Below the pieces are notes generated by a model. The model had not been told where the DNA came from, did not search any database, and saw only the letters and a program-made list of their open reading frames with translations. This document shows positions 34,699 to 43,613 of a stretch of 64,000 bases of DNA, piece after piece. The translations under genes and the position numbers were made by a program. Source of the DNA: an uncultured Clostridia bacterium (GTDB taxonomy: Bacteria > Bacillota > Clostridia > Christensenellales > UBA1750); assembly GCA_904393115.1 (NCBI GenBank), contig CAJFMX010000006.1:1-64000 (forward strand). The letters are read 5' to 3'. How positions within the stretch are numbered: position 1 is the first letter of the stretch; the number at the start of each line of letters is the position of its first letter.

Positions 34699-35559
34699 AT
34701 GCTGGATTTGCACATTCACACCACGGCCTCAGATGGGACGCTGGCGCCCGAGCAGGTGGTGCGCCTGGGCGCGCAGAGGGGCTTCTCCCTGCTGGCCGTG
34801 ACGGATCACGACACCATGGACGGCGTGCCGGAGGCCCTGGCCGCGGGCGCGCGCGCCGGGGTGCGGGTCCTGCCGGGCGTGGAGATCAGCTCGGGCGTGG
34901 CGCTGGAGGTCCACCTGCTGGGCTACGGCATGTCGCCGGACCACCCCGTCATGCGGGAGATGCTGGAGGACATGCGCAGGGCGCGCGTGGAGCGGATGGT
35001 CCGCATCATCGAAAACCTGCAGGGCATGGGCATCCCCATCGAGGTCGGGGAGGTGGAGGCGCTGGCGGGTGGCGCGATCGGCCGGCCGCACATCGCCCGC
35101 GTGCTCGTGCAGCACGGCGTGGTGCCGGACGTGCGCACGGCCTTTCGCGAGTACATCGGCCTGGGCGCGCGCGCCTATGCCGAGCGCCGAAAGATGACCT
35201 CCGAGGCGGTGATCCGGAACATTCGCGCGGCCGGCGGCGTTCCTGTATTGGCGCATGGCGGCCTGCTCAAGCTCAGCGAGACGGAGCTGGAGCAGTGGAT
35301 TCACGCCATGTGCGGCGCAGGGCTGATGGGCCTGGAGTGCTACCACAACGCGCACACGCCCGCGACAGAGGCCTTCCTGCGGCGCATGGCGCGCAGATAC
35401 GGGCTGCTCGTCACCGGCGGCAGCGACTTCCACGGCGCGACGCGGCCGGACGTGGACCTGGGCACGGGCCTTGCCCGCTGGGAGGACGCGCAGGACTGCG
35501 CGGCGCGCCTGTGCGAGGCCGTGGAAGCGGCGCAGAAGGCGCAGGCCGTTTCTCCATGA
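34699..35559 (+). CDS. PHP-domain phosphoesterase
   Basis: The 286-residue protein carries the PHP metal motifs in order: DLHIHTTASDGT at residues 3-14, VTDHDTMDG near 34-42, LPGVEIS near 58-64, GRPHIARVL near 130, LAHGG near 179, and GGSDFHG near 238-244. These match the YciV/RNase AM (3',5'-nucleoside bisphosphate or 5'-end phosphatase) group. ATG 34699 follows AAAGGGGGG. No signal peptide. It stands between a terminator and the vanW promoter. The true substrate is uncertain. Confidence 0.85.
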   Translation: MLDLHIHTTASDGTLAPEQVVRLGAQRGFSLLAVTDHDTMDGVPEALAAGARAGVRVLPGVEISSGVALEVHLLGYGMSPDHPVMREMLEDMRRARVERMVRIIENLQGMGIPIEVGEVEALAGGAIGRPHIARVLVQHGVVPDVRTAFREYIGLGARAYAERRKMTSEAVIRNIRAAGGVPVLAHGGLLKLSETELEQWIHAMCGAGLMGLECYHNAHTPATEAFLRRMARRYGLLVTGGSDFHGATRPDVDLGTGLARWEDAQDCAARLCEAVEAAQKAQAVSP

Positions 35560-35569
35560 GGAACGGGAT

Positions 35570-35599
35570 TTGCGCAAAGGCAGGCAATCATGGTATAAT
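35570..35599 (+). promoter_or_regulatory. extended -10 promoter upstream of the VanW gene
   Basis: TTGCGC (35570-35575), an 18-bp spacer and a perfect TATAAT (35594-35599) preceded by TGG, an extended -10. It would drive the vanW to mrdA run of genes. Confidence 0.6.
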
Positions 35600-35660
35600 G
35601 AGGCGTTGTTAACATACGGGCCCTTTGCCCGCGATCACGATACGGGAGCGTAGGAAGCCT

Positions 35661-37706
35661 ATGACAGACAAGAGAAAAACGGAGGGCGCGGACCGCGCCG
35701 GGGAGGCGGAGCGCCGCGAGCTTCAGGATCAGCCGCTCGGCGGGCCCCGGCCTGCGGGCGCGCAGGCCGGGGCGCCGCGCCATGCCCCGGACCGGGCGCA
35801 GGCGGAAGCGCGGTCGAACGCAGAGGGGAGAAGGCCCGCGGAGGGGAATCCTGCCGCGGGGGTTGGGCAGGCGCGGCGGCGCCCGGCGTCGGAGCCTCGC
35901 GCGTCGGGGGTCCGGCCCGTGCCGGGCAGCCATCCCGCGTCGGGGAGCCGGCCCGTGTCGGGCAGCCGCTCCGTGTCGGGGAGCCGGCCCGCGTCGGGCA
36001 GCCGCCCCGCGTCGGGGTCCCGGCCCGTGTCGGGCAGCCGCCCCGTGCCGGGGTCCCGGCCTGCGCCGGCGCAGCGGGCGCAGGAGGCGCGCGCCGCGGG
36101 CGAGCGCCCGATGCGCGAGGGAAGGCCGCGCCCCGGAGAGGGCGCGCCGGAGGGACGCCGTGGGGCGCGCCAGGCGTCCGCGCGCGGCGGGGAGCGGATC
36201 GACCCCTCCATGCGCACCGCGGACCAGGAGTACGCCTTCCAGGTCAAGCAGCAGCAGCGCCAGCGCAGGCGCCGGATGCAGCGCATCGCGCTGCTTGCGG
36301 CGGTGGTTGTGGTGGTCCTCGGGATCTTTGGCGTGAAGCTGGCGGTGGACCTGGGCAGCGGGGCGGACACGTTCTATCCGGGCGTGTCGGTCGACGGGCT
36401 CAAGCTCAACGGCTACACCATGGAGGAGGCGCGCGAAAAGCTCGTGACGCTCAATGCCGACCGCATTGAGGCCATGACCGTGCGCCTGGCCTACAACGAT
36501 CGGGAGTGGTCCATCGCGCCCGAGCAGATGGGCGTGTCCCTGGACATCGACGAGAAGCTGGAGGAAGCCTGGAACCTCGGGCGCACGGGGAACATCTTTG
36601 CGCGCCAGCAGGAGATTTCGCGCCTGAAGACGGAGGGGCAGAACCTTTCGACGGCGCTGTCCTACGACGAGGAGCTGCTCGAGCAGAAGCTGACCGAGGT
36701 CAAGGACGCCGTGGACCTGGCCGCGACGAACGCGAGCATCTCCTTTGACCCGTCGGCAGAGGAGAAGTTCACCATCACGCCCGAGAGCAACGGCCGCAGC
36801 GTGGACCTTTCGACCCTGATTGGACAGGTGAAGACGCAGCTGGACAACGGCTTTACCACCGTCATCGAGGTCAAGCCCGACATCGTCTCGCCCACGGTTT
36901 TTGCGGCGGACCTGGAGCAGGCCACGACGCGCATCGTGCGCACGTCGACGGACCTGGGCGACTCCTCGGATGCGAGAATCCACAACATCAAGACCGCGCT
37001 GTCCTACTTCAACGGCATGGTCGTGCAGCCCGGACAGGAGGTCTCCTTCAACGCCACGACCGGGCCGCGTGGCCTGGAGCAGGGCTACCAGAACGCGGGC
37101 GTCATCGAGGACGACGAGATCGTCGACGGCCCGGGCGGCGGCGTCTGCCAGGTCTCCACGACCCTCTACCAGGCCCTGGTCAAGGCGAACATCGAGATCG
37201 TCCGCTCCAACAAGCACAGCATGCCCGTCTCCTACGTGGACGTGGGGACGGACGCGGCCGTGGCCTACGACTACAAGGACCTGATCTTCAAGAACAACAC
37301 GGACTACCCCATCTTCCTGGAGGGGCGCGTATCGGGCAATTCCGTCGTCTTCTCCATCTACGGCTATCCGCTGGAGGAGGGGACGGAGATCGAGATCGTG
37401 ACCGACGTCTACGAGACCATTGAGCCGGAGGAGCCCAAGATCATCCTGGACACCGAGGGCGAGCACGTGACCTATACGGACGAGACAAAGGTCAAGAAGA
37501 AGGCGCGCGACGGCATCAAGGTGCGCTCCTACCGCGTGATCAAAAAGGACGGCGAGGAGGTCTCCCGCGAGCTGCTGCGCGACGACTACTACAAGGAAGT
37601 GCAGGGCGAGATTTACCAGGGCGTGACCCCGCGCGAGTCCGGATCGGCGGAGACGTCGACGGAAACCTCCACGGAGAGCACGGAGCCGCAGGAGGGAGAG
37701 GAGTAA
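35661..37706 (+). CDS. VanW-family membrane protein with hexapeptide-repeat N-terminus
   Basis: The 681-residue protein has three parts. Residues 1-200 are a cytoplasmic, Arg/Pro/Ala-rich low-complexity region with about eight GSRPVS-like hexapeptides near 88-135. One membrane segment lies near 208-228. The extracytoplasmic part has two repeats of the peptidoglycan-binding-like domain seen before VanW, then the VanW domain with GPRGLEQGYQNAGVI and GGGVCQVSTTLYQ near 480-502, and an acidic tail. VanW proteins occur in some vancomycin clusters but are widespread in Clostridia, function unknown. ATG 35661 follows GTAGGAAG. It precedes mreB by three short genes, hinting at an envelope role. Confidence 0.82.
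   Translation: MTDKRKTEGADRAGEAERRELQDQPLGGPRPAGAQAGAPRHAPDRAQAEARSNAEGRRPAEGNPAAGVGQARRRPASEPRASGVRPVPGSHPASGSRPVSGSRSVSGSRPASGSRPASGSRPVSGSRPVPGSRPAPAQRAQEARAAGERPMREGRPRPGEGAPEGRRGARQASARGGERIDPSMRTADQEYAFQVKQQQRQRRRRMQRIALLAAVVVVVLGIFGVKLAVDLGSGADTFYPGVSVDGLKLNGYTMEEAREKLVTLNADRIEAMTVRLAYNDREWSIAPEQMGVSLDIDEKLEEAWNLGRTGNIFARQQEISRLKTEGQNLSTALSYDEELLEQKLTEVKDAVDLAATNASISFDPSAEEKFTITPESNGRSVDLSTLIGQVKTQLDNGFTTVIEVKPDIVSPTVFAADLEQATTRIVRTSTDLGDSSDARIHNIKTALSYFNGMVVQPGQEVSFNATTGPRGLEQGYQNAGVIEDDEIVDGPGGGVCQVSTTLYQALVKANIEIVRSNKHSMPVSYVDVGTDAAVAYDYKDLIFKNNTDYPIFLEGRVSGNSVVFSIYGYPLEEGTEIEIVTDVYETIEPEEPKIILDTEGEHVTYTDETKVKKKARDGIKVRSYRVIKKDGEEVSRELLRDDYYKEVQGEIYQGVTPRESGSAETSTETSTESTEPQEGEE
35924..36067 (+). 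repeat. 18-bp tandem repeats inside the VanW gene
   Basis: Eight imperfect 18-bp units starting GGGCAGCC or GGGGAGCC encode GSxPxS-type hexapeptides. Units differ at several sites, so the array looks older than the one at 45014. Confidence 0.8.
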
Positions 37707-37709
37707 GCC

Positions 37710-37964
37710 ATGAAAGCCAGAACCGAGCCCTGGATGCTCCTGCTGATGATCCTGGTCGGGGCGATCATCGGCAGCCTGCTGTGGTCGCTGGTGACGCCGT
37801 ATCTCCCAGAGATCTTCTCCCGGGCGCTCACGGTGGGGACCACGGGCGCGCCGCTGACGCTGGACCTGGGCGTTGTGACCTTTACCCTGGGGCTTGTGCT
37901 CCACGTCAACATCGGCTCCATGCTGGGCATGGTGATCGCCTTTGTGATCTACAGAAGGATGTAA
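37710..37964 (+). CDS. DUF4321 small membrane protein
   Basis: The 84-residue protein has two hydrophobic segments (about 8-28 and 50-80) with LGVVTFTLGLVLHVNIGSMLG in the second; I recognise this as the DUF4321 family, common next to maf and mreB in Clostridia. Function is unknown. ATG 37710 follows GGAGGGAGAGGAG and lies just after vanW, with 3 nt before maf, so it is part of the same operon. Confidence 0.75.
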   Translation: MKARTEPWMLLLMILVGAIIGSLLWSLVTPYLPEIFSRALTVGTTGAPLTLDLGVVTFTLGLVLHVNIGSMLGMVIAFVIYRRM

Positions 37965-37967
37965 GAG

Positions 37968-38531
37968 ATGGAAGAAATCCTATTGGCCTCCGCGTCGCCG
38001 CGGCGGGCGGAGCTGCTCCGGCGCATGGGCGTGCCGTTTTCGGTGCGCCCCGCGCAGGTGGAGGAGGAGGTTTCCGGCGAGCCGGAGGCCTGCGTCCGGG
38101 CGCTGGCCCGCAGGAAGGCGGAGGACGTCGCCGCGCGCGCGGGCCGCGGCCGGGTGCTCGCGGCGGATACGCTCGTCTTCCTGGATGGAAAGGCGCTGGG
38201 CAAGCCGCGCGACGGGCAGGAGGCGGCGCAGATGCTCGCCGCGCTCTCGGGCCGGGCGCACGAGGTGCTCACCGGCATGTGCCTGCTGGACGCCGAAACC
38301 GGCGCGCGCTGGGAGCGCTGCGACCGGGCCGTGATCCACTTCGGCGACCTGACGAAAGAAGAGATCGAAGAATATGTCGCGACGGGCGAGCCCATGGACA
38401 AGGCGGGCGCCTATGGCATTCAGGGCCTGGGCGGGGCGCTGGTGCGAAGGATTGAGGGCGATTATTATGCGACGGTCGGCCTTTCGCTGTATGGACTGCG
38501 CGCGCTCCTGCGCGAGGCGGGCCTCCGCTAG
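37968..38531 (+). CDS. maf: Maf-family nucleoside triphosphate pyrophosphatase
   Basis: Maf enzymes hydrolyse modified or canonical NTPs (dTTP/UTP type in many bacteria) and can affect septation. The 187-residue protein has the N-terminal LASASPRRAELLRRMG, the catalytic AADTLVFLDGKALGKPRD near 65-82, and the C-terminal GAYGIQGLGGALVRRIEGDYY near 146-166. Length is typical. It lies directly upstream of mreB as in Bacillus and many Clostridia. ATG 37968 follows AGGATG-type pairing, so initiation may be coupled to the preceding gene. Confidence 0.93.
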   Translation: MEEILLASASPRRAELLRRMGVPFSVRPAQVEEEVSGEPEACVRALARRKAEDVAARAGRGRVLAADTLVFLDGKALGKPRDGQEAAQMLAALSGRAHEVLTGMCLLDAETGARWERCDRAVIHFGDLTKEEIEEYVATGEPMDKAGAYGIQGLGGALVRRIEGDYYATVGLSLYGLRALLREAGLR

Positions 38532-38585
38532 CGGGGCGGCCGGCGCGATGTTTTTTTGAATTTTACAGGAGGGGGAAACCCAAAG

Positions 38586-39623
38586 ATGGCATTAGGCGTT
38601 AAATTCATGAGCCGCAACATGGGGTTCGACTTGGGCACGGCCAACATCGTCGTCTACGTGGACGGCAAGGGCATCGTGCTGCGGGAGCCGACGATGGTGG
38701 CTGTGCGCTCGGATGCGCGGCGGCAGGTGCTGGCCGTGGGCGAGGAGGCCAAGAAGATGATGGGCCGCACGCCCTCCAACATCACGGCCATCCATCCCGT
38801 GACCGAGGGCGTCATCGCGGATCTGGACTCGACGCAGGTGATGATCAAATACCTGATCCACAAGGCGAACGACTTCTCCGTGCCCATCGTGCGCCCGCGC
38901 GTTGTGGTCTGCGTGCCCTGCGGCATCACGCCCGTGGAGCGCCAGGCCGTGGAGCAGGTGGTGCGCAACGCCGGCGCGCGCTCGGTGCACCTGGTGGACG
39001 AGCCCATGGCGGCCGCCATCGGCGCGGGGCTCCCCGTGGAGGAGGCGAGCGGCTCCATGGTCGTGGACATCGGCGGCGGCACGTCGGAGATGGCGGTGCT
39101 CTCCATGAACGGCGTGGTCACCTCCTGCTCCGTGCGCACGGCCGGCCAGAAGATGGATGAGGCCATCATCAACTTCATCAAGAACGAGTACAACCTGCTC
39201 ATCGGCGAGCGCACGGCCGAGGAGGTCAAGATCGGCATCGGCTCGGCCATCCCGCTCAAGCGGCGCGAGACCGTGATGGTGCGCGGCCGCGACCTCATCA
39301 CGGGCCTGCCGCACATGATCGAAATCAGCAACGACGAGATCACCGAGGCGCTCAAGGACCCCCTGGGCGTCATCATGAACAACCTGCGCACCTGCCTGGA
39401 GAACACGCCGCCGGAGCTGGCCAGCGACATCATGGAGCGCGGCATCTACCTGACCGGCGGCGGCGCACAGCTCTCGGGCCTGGATCTGCTCATTTCCCAG
39501 CAGACGGGCATGCCCGTGGTCCTGGCGGACAACCCCATGGACTGCGTGGCCATCGGCACGGGCATCCTCTCCGGGGACCTGGAGCGCCTGAAGCACATCA
39601 CGCGCGTGGCGGAGGAAGCGTAG
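38586..39623 (+). CDS. mreB: rod-shape determining actin homologue MreB
   Basis: MreB polymerises on the membrane and directs lateral wall synthesis. The 345-residue protein has the actin-fold motifs FDLGTANIVVYVDGKG near 14-29, VDIGGGTSEMAVLS near 160, and LTGGGAQLSGLD near 294. Length is standard. ATG 38586 is preceded by ACAGGAGGGGG about 9 nt away; an earlier in-frame TTG overlaps that site. It heads the mreB-mreC-mreD-mrdA rod cluster. Confidence 0.96.
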   Translation: MALGVKFMSRNMGFDLGTANIVVYVDGKGIVLREPTMVAVRSDARRQVLAVGEEAKKMMGRTPSNITAIHPVTEGVIADLDSTQVMIKYLIHKANDFSVPIVRPRVVVCVPCGITPVERQAVEQVVRNAGARSVHLVDEPMAAAIGAGLPVEEASGSMVVDIGGGTSEMAVLSMNGVVTSCSVRTAGQKMDEAIINFIKNEYNLLIGERTAEEVKIGIGSAIPLKRRETVMVRGRDLITGLPHMIEISNDEITEALKDPLGVIMNNLRTCLENTPPELASDIMERGIYLTGGGAQLSGLDLLISQQTGMPVVLADNPMDCVAIGTGILSGDLERLKHITRVAEEA

Positions 39624-39654
39624 GCGCTTTCCCCCTCGGCACACGAAAGGGAAG

Positions 39655-40512
39655 ATGAAAATGCGATTTACCCAGGGCCTTGGCAGGCACAAGATCGCCC
39701 TGATCGTCTGCGGGGCGGTTCTGTGCCTGCTGGTTGCGCTGTTCGGGCTTTCGGTGACGGGAATTGTCAAGATTCCCTTCCTGGAGAATGCGGTGAGCGC
39801 CGTGGTCACCCCCGTGCAGGGCTTTGTGACCGACGCCTACAACGCCATCCGCTCCGGGATGGAGGAGCGCAGCACCATCGCTGAGCTCAACGAGGAGATC
39901 GCCGTGCTCACCGAGCGCAACCGGCAGCTGGAGGCCCAGGTCGCCCAGATGAGCGAACTGCAGAAGGAGAACGACCGGCTCCTCGGCCTGCTGAACGTCA
40001 CCGAGACCACGCCGGAGACGGACTACATCGCGGCCTCGGTCGTGGCCAAGGAGGCGGGCGGCTGGTTTTCCACCTTCACGGTGGACAAGGGCGAGCGCGA
40101 CGGCGTGAAAAAGGACGACCCCGTGCTCAACGACTCCGGGCTCATCGGCCGCGTGATGAGCGTGACCGATTCCACCGCAACGGTCATCACCCTCATCGAC
40201 TCGCGCTCGGCCGTCGCGGGCATGGTGGAGCGCACGCGCGACAACGGCATCTGCCACGGCTCGCTCTACGTCTATGATAACGACGAAATGCTGCGCATGA
40301 ACTACCTGCCCGACGGCAGCGAGATCAACACCGGCGACCGCGTGATCACCTCCGGGCTCGACGGCGTCTACCCCAAGGGCCTTTTGATCGGCACGGTGCG
40401 CTCCATCTCCCGCACAACGGGCGAGGACGACCGCTACGTGGTCCTGACCCCGGCGGTGGACTTTGCCCACATCGAGGATGTGCTCATCATGAGCACGGAG
40501 GAGGCGGAATAG
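39655..40512 (+). CDS. mreC: rod-shape determining protein MreC
   Basis: MreC links MreB to the external wall enzymes. The 285-residue protein has an N-terminal membrane segment (about 14-36), a coiled coil (about 70-105, with EERSTIAELNEEIAVLTERN), and two beta-barrel domains with KGERDGVKKDDPVL and the GLDGVYPKGLLIGTV signature near 242. ATG 39655 or 39661 may be used; AAAGGGA is better spaced for the second. Its stop abuts the mreD start. Confidence 0.92.
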   Translation: MKMRFTQGLGRHKIALIVCGAVLCLLVALFGLSVTGIVKIPFLENAVSAVVTPVQGFVTDAYNAIRSGMEERSTIAELNEEIAVLTERNRQLEAQVAQMSELQKENDRLLGLLNVTETTPETDYIAASVVAKEAGGWFSTFTVDKGERDGVKKDDPVLNDSGLIGRVMSVTDSTATVITLIDSRSAVAGMVERTRDNGICHGSLYVYDNDEMLRMNYLPDGSEINTGDRVITSGLDGVYPKGLLIGTVRSISRTTGEDDRYVVLTPAVDFAHIEDVLIMSTEEAE

Positions 40513-41028
40513 ATGCGCATCGTGGTGGACGTGCTCCTTCTGCTTCCCGCCCTGCTCTACCAGACGACGCTGGCGGCGAACCTGGAGGTCCGCGGCGTCG
40601 GCGTGGACCTGATCGCGGTGGTGCTGGCGAGCCTGGCGCTGACGCAAGGGTGGCTCTACGGCGCGGTGGGCGGCCTTGCGGTGGGGCTGATCCTGGACTG
40701 CGTCTTTGGACAGATGGGCTTTTATGCCCTGCAATACATGGCCCTGGGGATGCTGGTGGGGCTTGCGGGATTCCGCTTCCGGCTGGACCGCTATGTGCTG
40801 CCGGCGCTTGCGCTTCTTGCGGCCTATGTGGTCAAGGAAATGGTGCCCGTCGTCTATCTGTACTTTTCGCGGGCGCAGGTGGGCTGGGGATATGCGTTCC
40901 TGAAGATCCTGGCCTGCGGCCTGCTCAATGCGGCGGTGCTCGTGCCGGTCTATGCGCTGATCCGCAGGCTGCACAGGTGGGACGTCATCAGCGCGCCCAT
41001 CTTCCGATTCCACGGCAAGAAGTGGTAA
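40513..41028 (+). CDS. mreD: rod-shape determining protein MreD
   Basis: The 171-residue protein is almost entirely hydrophobic with about five or six membrane segments, and has the family N-terminus DVLLLLPALLYQTTL and GLILDCVFGQMGFYAL in the middle. MreD is a membrane component of the elongasome. ATG follows the mreC stop with no gap. Identity is by hydropathy and position, as usual for this family. Confidence 0.88.
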   Translation: MRIVVDVLLLLPALLYQTTLAANLEVRGVGVDLIAVVLASLALTQGWLYGAVGGLAVGLILDCVFGQMGFYALQYMALGMLVGLAGFRFRLDRYVLPALALLAAYVVKEMVPVVYLYFSRAQVGWGYAFLKILACGLLNAAVLVPVYALIRRLHRWDVISAPIFRFHGKKW

Positions 41029-41049
41029 CGCGACGAGGAGGGGAAGCGA

Positions 41050-43536
41050 GTGCAAAGCGGCTTCAACAATCGAAACAATGGAAAAAAAGGCTTCGGCCTC
41101 CGATTTGTCACGATCGTGGTGGTGGTGGCGCTCCTGTTTGGGGCGCTTTCGCTGCAGTTGGCGAATTTGCAGCTGCGGGACGGCCAGGCCTATGCCGACA
41201 CGGCCGAGAGCCGCACGATGAAGACCTATTCGCTCACGGGCGAGCGCGGCATGATCCTGGACCGGAACGGCATCCCGCTGGCCTACGACGTGGAGAGCTA
41301 TAACGTGACCTTCTACCGCGATCCCTCGCGCAACAGCACCGAGGACGTGCAGGAGTACACGCAGATCCTTCTGCGGGTCCTGGAGATCGTCGAGGAAAAC
41401 GGCGGCGAGACGGTGCAGAACTTTTACCTGCACCGCGACGAAGCGGGCAACTTCTACCTCGACTTCCTGACCGAAAACGAGGAGACGTTTGCCAAGCGCG
41501 AGCAGACCTGGCGGAGCAATCTCTACATCACCAACGTCCCGGAGGACGAGATCTTCGACACCCTCTGCAAGCGCTACGGCATCGAGGACCAGGACTACGA
41601 AACGCAGTACAAGATCCTCTCCATCTGGCAGGAGCTGCAGATGTACGCCTACCTTTCCAAGCCCGTGACCATTGCCTACGACGTGGACATGAACACCGTG
41701 GCGCAGATCGAGGCGGCGAGCATTGAGCTGACGGGCGCCTCCATCGAGCAGACGACAAAGCGCGTCTATCCCCGCGGCACGCTGGCCTCGCACATCCTCG
41801 GCTACATGGGCTCCATCACGGAATCCACTCTGGAGCAGTACAGCGCGCTGGGCTATGACGCGGACGACCGCGTGGGCGTATCCGGCATCGAGGCCTCCAT
41901 GGAGGAGCAGCTCTCGGCGAACGTCGCCTACCGGCAGGGCAGCCAGGAGGTCGAGGTCGACGCCAACGGCGCCGTCATGCGCGAGCTCTCCTACGAGGCG
42001 CCCGTCAACGGGAACAGCGTGCAGCTGACCATCGACATCGAGATGCAGCAGATCCTCGAGGAGTCCCTGCAGTACAACATCGAGGAGGCGCAGAAGATCC
42101 AGATGGAGGAGCTCGCGAACGCCTCCGCCTCCGAACTGGAGAACTACCAGGAGCAGATTGCCAACCGCGACGGCGAGCCCCTGCGCCTGGCGGAGACGGG
42201 CGCGGCGGTGGTGCTGGACGTGCACACGGGCGAGGTCCTGGCCATGGCCAGCTACCCGGACTTTGACCCCAACGACTTCATCGAGGGCATGAGCACCGCG
42301 GAATACAACGAAAAGTACAACATCGATACCTCGCCCCTGTTCAACCGCGCCATCTCCTCCAAGGCGACGCCCGGTTCCATCTTCAAGATGGTCACGGCCC
42401 TGGCCGGCCTGGAGGAGGGCGCCGTGACCCTGGAGGAGGAGATCGACGACCTGGGCGACTTCACCAAGTACGACCAGACCGCCTACGCGCCCGGATGCTG
42501 GACGCGCTACCCCCAGAACCACCAGGACCAGAACGTCACGCTCGCCCTGACCAACTCCTGCAACTACTACTTCTATACCGTGGCCGACCGCCTGGGCATC
42601 GACAACCTCAACAAGTGGGCCTCGCTCCTGGGCCTGACGTCCAAGACGGGCATCGAGCTTGCGGGGGAGACCACGGGCGTTGTCGGCAACCAGAACGTGC
42701 TCTACGACCCCAGCCTCGGCATCACGGAGCAGCGGTCCTCCAAGTCCAACTACGTCGCGCGCACGATCCTGAAGACCCTGCGCGATACCGGCGAGGCCCT
42801 GGGCCGCAACTTTGAGGAGGAGCGCCTGGAGCGCGTGACGCAGGAGCTGATGAACCTGGTGCTCGAGTACGAGAGCACGGAGATGATCGCGCAGATCCGC
42901 GAGGTGCTCATGGACGAGCTGGGCCTGTCCAGCGAGGAGATCTCCAGCCGGTACCTGCTCAACACCCTCAACTCCTACCTGCGCGAGGTCCGCTGGACGC
43001 CGACGGAGACCATCATGACCGGCATCGGCCAGTCCATCACGGAGGTTACGCCCATCGGCGTCGCGCGCTACATCGCCGCCATCGCCAACGGCGGGGAGGT
43101 GATGGAGGTCCAGCTCGTGGACAAGATCCTCTCCGCGGACGGCTCGGTCGTCACCGACAAGGAGCCCAACGCCGTCACCCAGCTCGACGTCGAGGACAGC
43201 TACCTGGAGGCCATCCGCCAGGGCATGCACGGCGTTATCTCCGTCGAGGACGGCGGTACCGCGCGGGAATACTTCGTCGGGTACCCGTACACGGACCAGA
43301 TCGGCGCAAAGACCGGCACGGCCCAGGTCAACCTCATCGACGTCGAGGACAACGCCTGGTTCGTCGCCTTCGCGCCCTTTGACGAGCCGGAGATCGCGGT
43401 TGTGGTCTTCATCGCCAACGGCTACAAGGGCGCCGTGGCGTCGCTGACCTCCAAGGACGTCATCGCCCACTACATGGAGCAGCGCGAAAACCCCGACATC
43501 GACGAGATCCCGGCGCAGGACAGCTTCATGCCCTAA
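41050..43536 (+). CDS. mrdA: elongation-specific class B PBP2 with a helical insertion
   Basis: This transpeptidase cross-links lateral wall peptidoglycan. The 828-residue protein has an N-terminal anchor (about 18-38), the dimerisation domain, and motifs PGSIFKM with nucleophile Ser near 442, SCN near 503 and KTGTAQ near 754. It is about 150 residues longer than typical PBP2. Two extra helical stretches are visible: near 345-375 before the transpeptidase core, and about 565-652 between SCN and KTG, rich in Leu and Glu. GTG 41050 follows GAGGAGGGG. It closes the mre cluster before a strong terminator. Confidence 0.92.
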   Translation: MQSGFNNRNNGKKGFGLRFVTIVVVVALLFGALSLQLANLQLRDGQAYADTAESRTMKTYSLTGERGMILDRNGIPLAYDVESYNVTFYRDPSRNSTEDVQEYTQILLRVLEIVEENGGETVQNFYLHRDEAGNFYLDFLTENEETFAKREQTWRSNLYITNVPEDEIFDTLCKRYGIEDQDYETQYKILSIWQELQMYAYLSKPVTIAYDVDMNTVAQIEAASIELTGASIEQTTKRVYPRGTLASHILGYMGSITESTLEQYSALGYDADDRVGVSGIEASMEEQLSANVAYRQGSQEVEVDANGAVMRELSYEAPVNGNSVQLTIDIEMQQILEESLQYNIEEAQKIQMEELANASASELENYQEQIANRDGEPLRLAETGAAVVLDVHTGEVLAMASYPDFDPNDFIEGMSTAEYNEKYNIDTSPLFNRAISSKATPGSIFKMVTALAGLEEGAVTLEEEIDDLGDFTKYDQTAYAPGCWTRYPQNHQDQNVTLALTNSCNYYFYTVADRLGIDNLNKWASLLGLTSKTGIELAGETTGVVGNQNVLYDPSLGITEQRSSKSNYVARTILKTLRDTGEALGRNFEEERLERVTQELMNLVLEYESTEMIAQIREVLMDELGLSSEEISSRYLLNTLNSYLREVRWTPTETIMTGIGQSITEVTPIGVARYIAAIANGGEVMEVQLVDKILSADGSVVTDKEPNAVTQLDVEDSYLEAIRQGMHGVISVEDGGTAREYFVGYPYTDQIGAKTGTAQVNLIDVEDNAWFVAFAPFDEPEIAVVVFIANGYKGAVASLTSKDVIAHYMEQRENPDIDEIPAQDSFMP

Positions 43537-43552
43537 GAAACGCAGGCAAAAG

Positions 43553-43599
43553 AAGGCCCCCGCGCTTCCCAAAATAACGGGGAGCGCGGGGGCCTTTTT
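43553..43599. terminator. bidirectional terminator between mrdA and icd
   Basis: AAGGCCCCCGCGCTTCCC pairs with GGGGAGCGCGGGGGCCTT, flanked by A-rich sequence on the left and TTTTT on the right. The two genes converge here. Confidence 0.88.
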
Positions 43600-43613
43600 A
43601 CGGCAGGGGGCGC

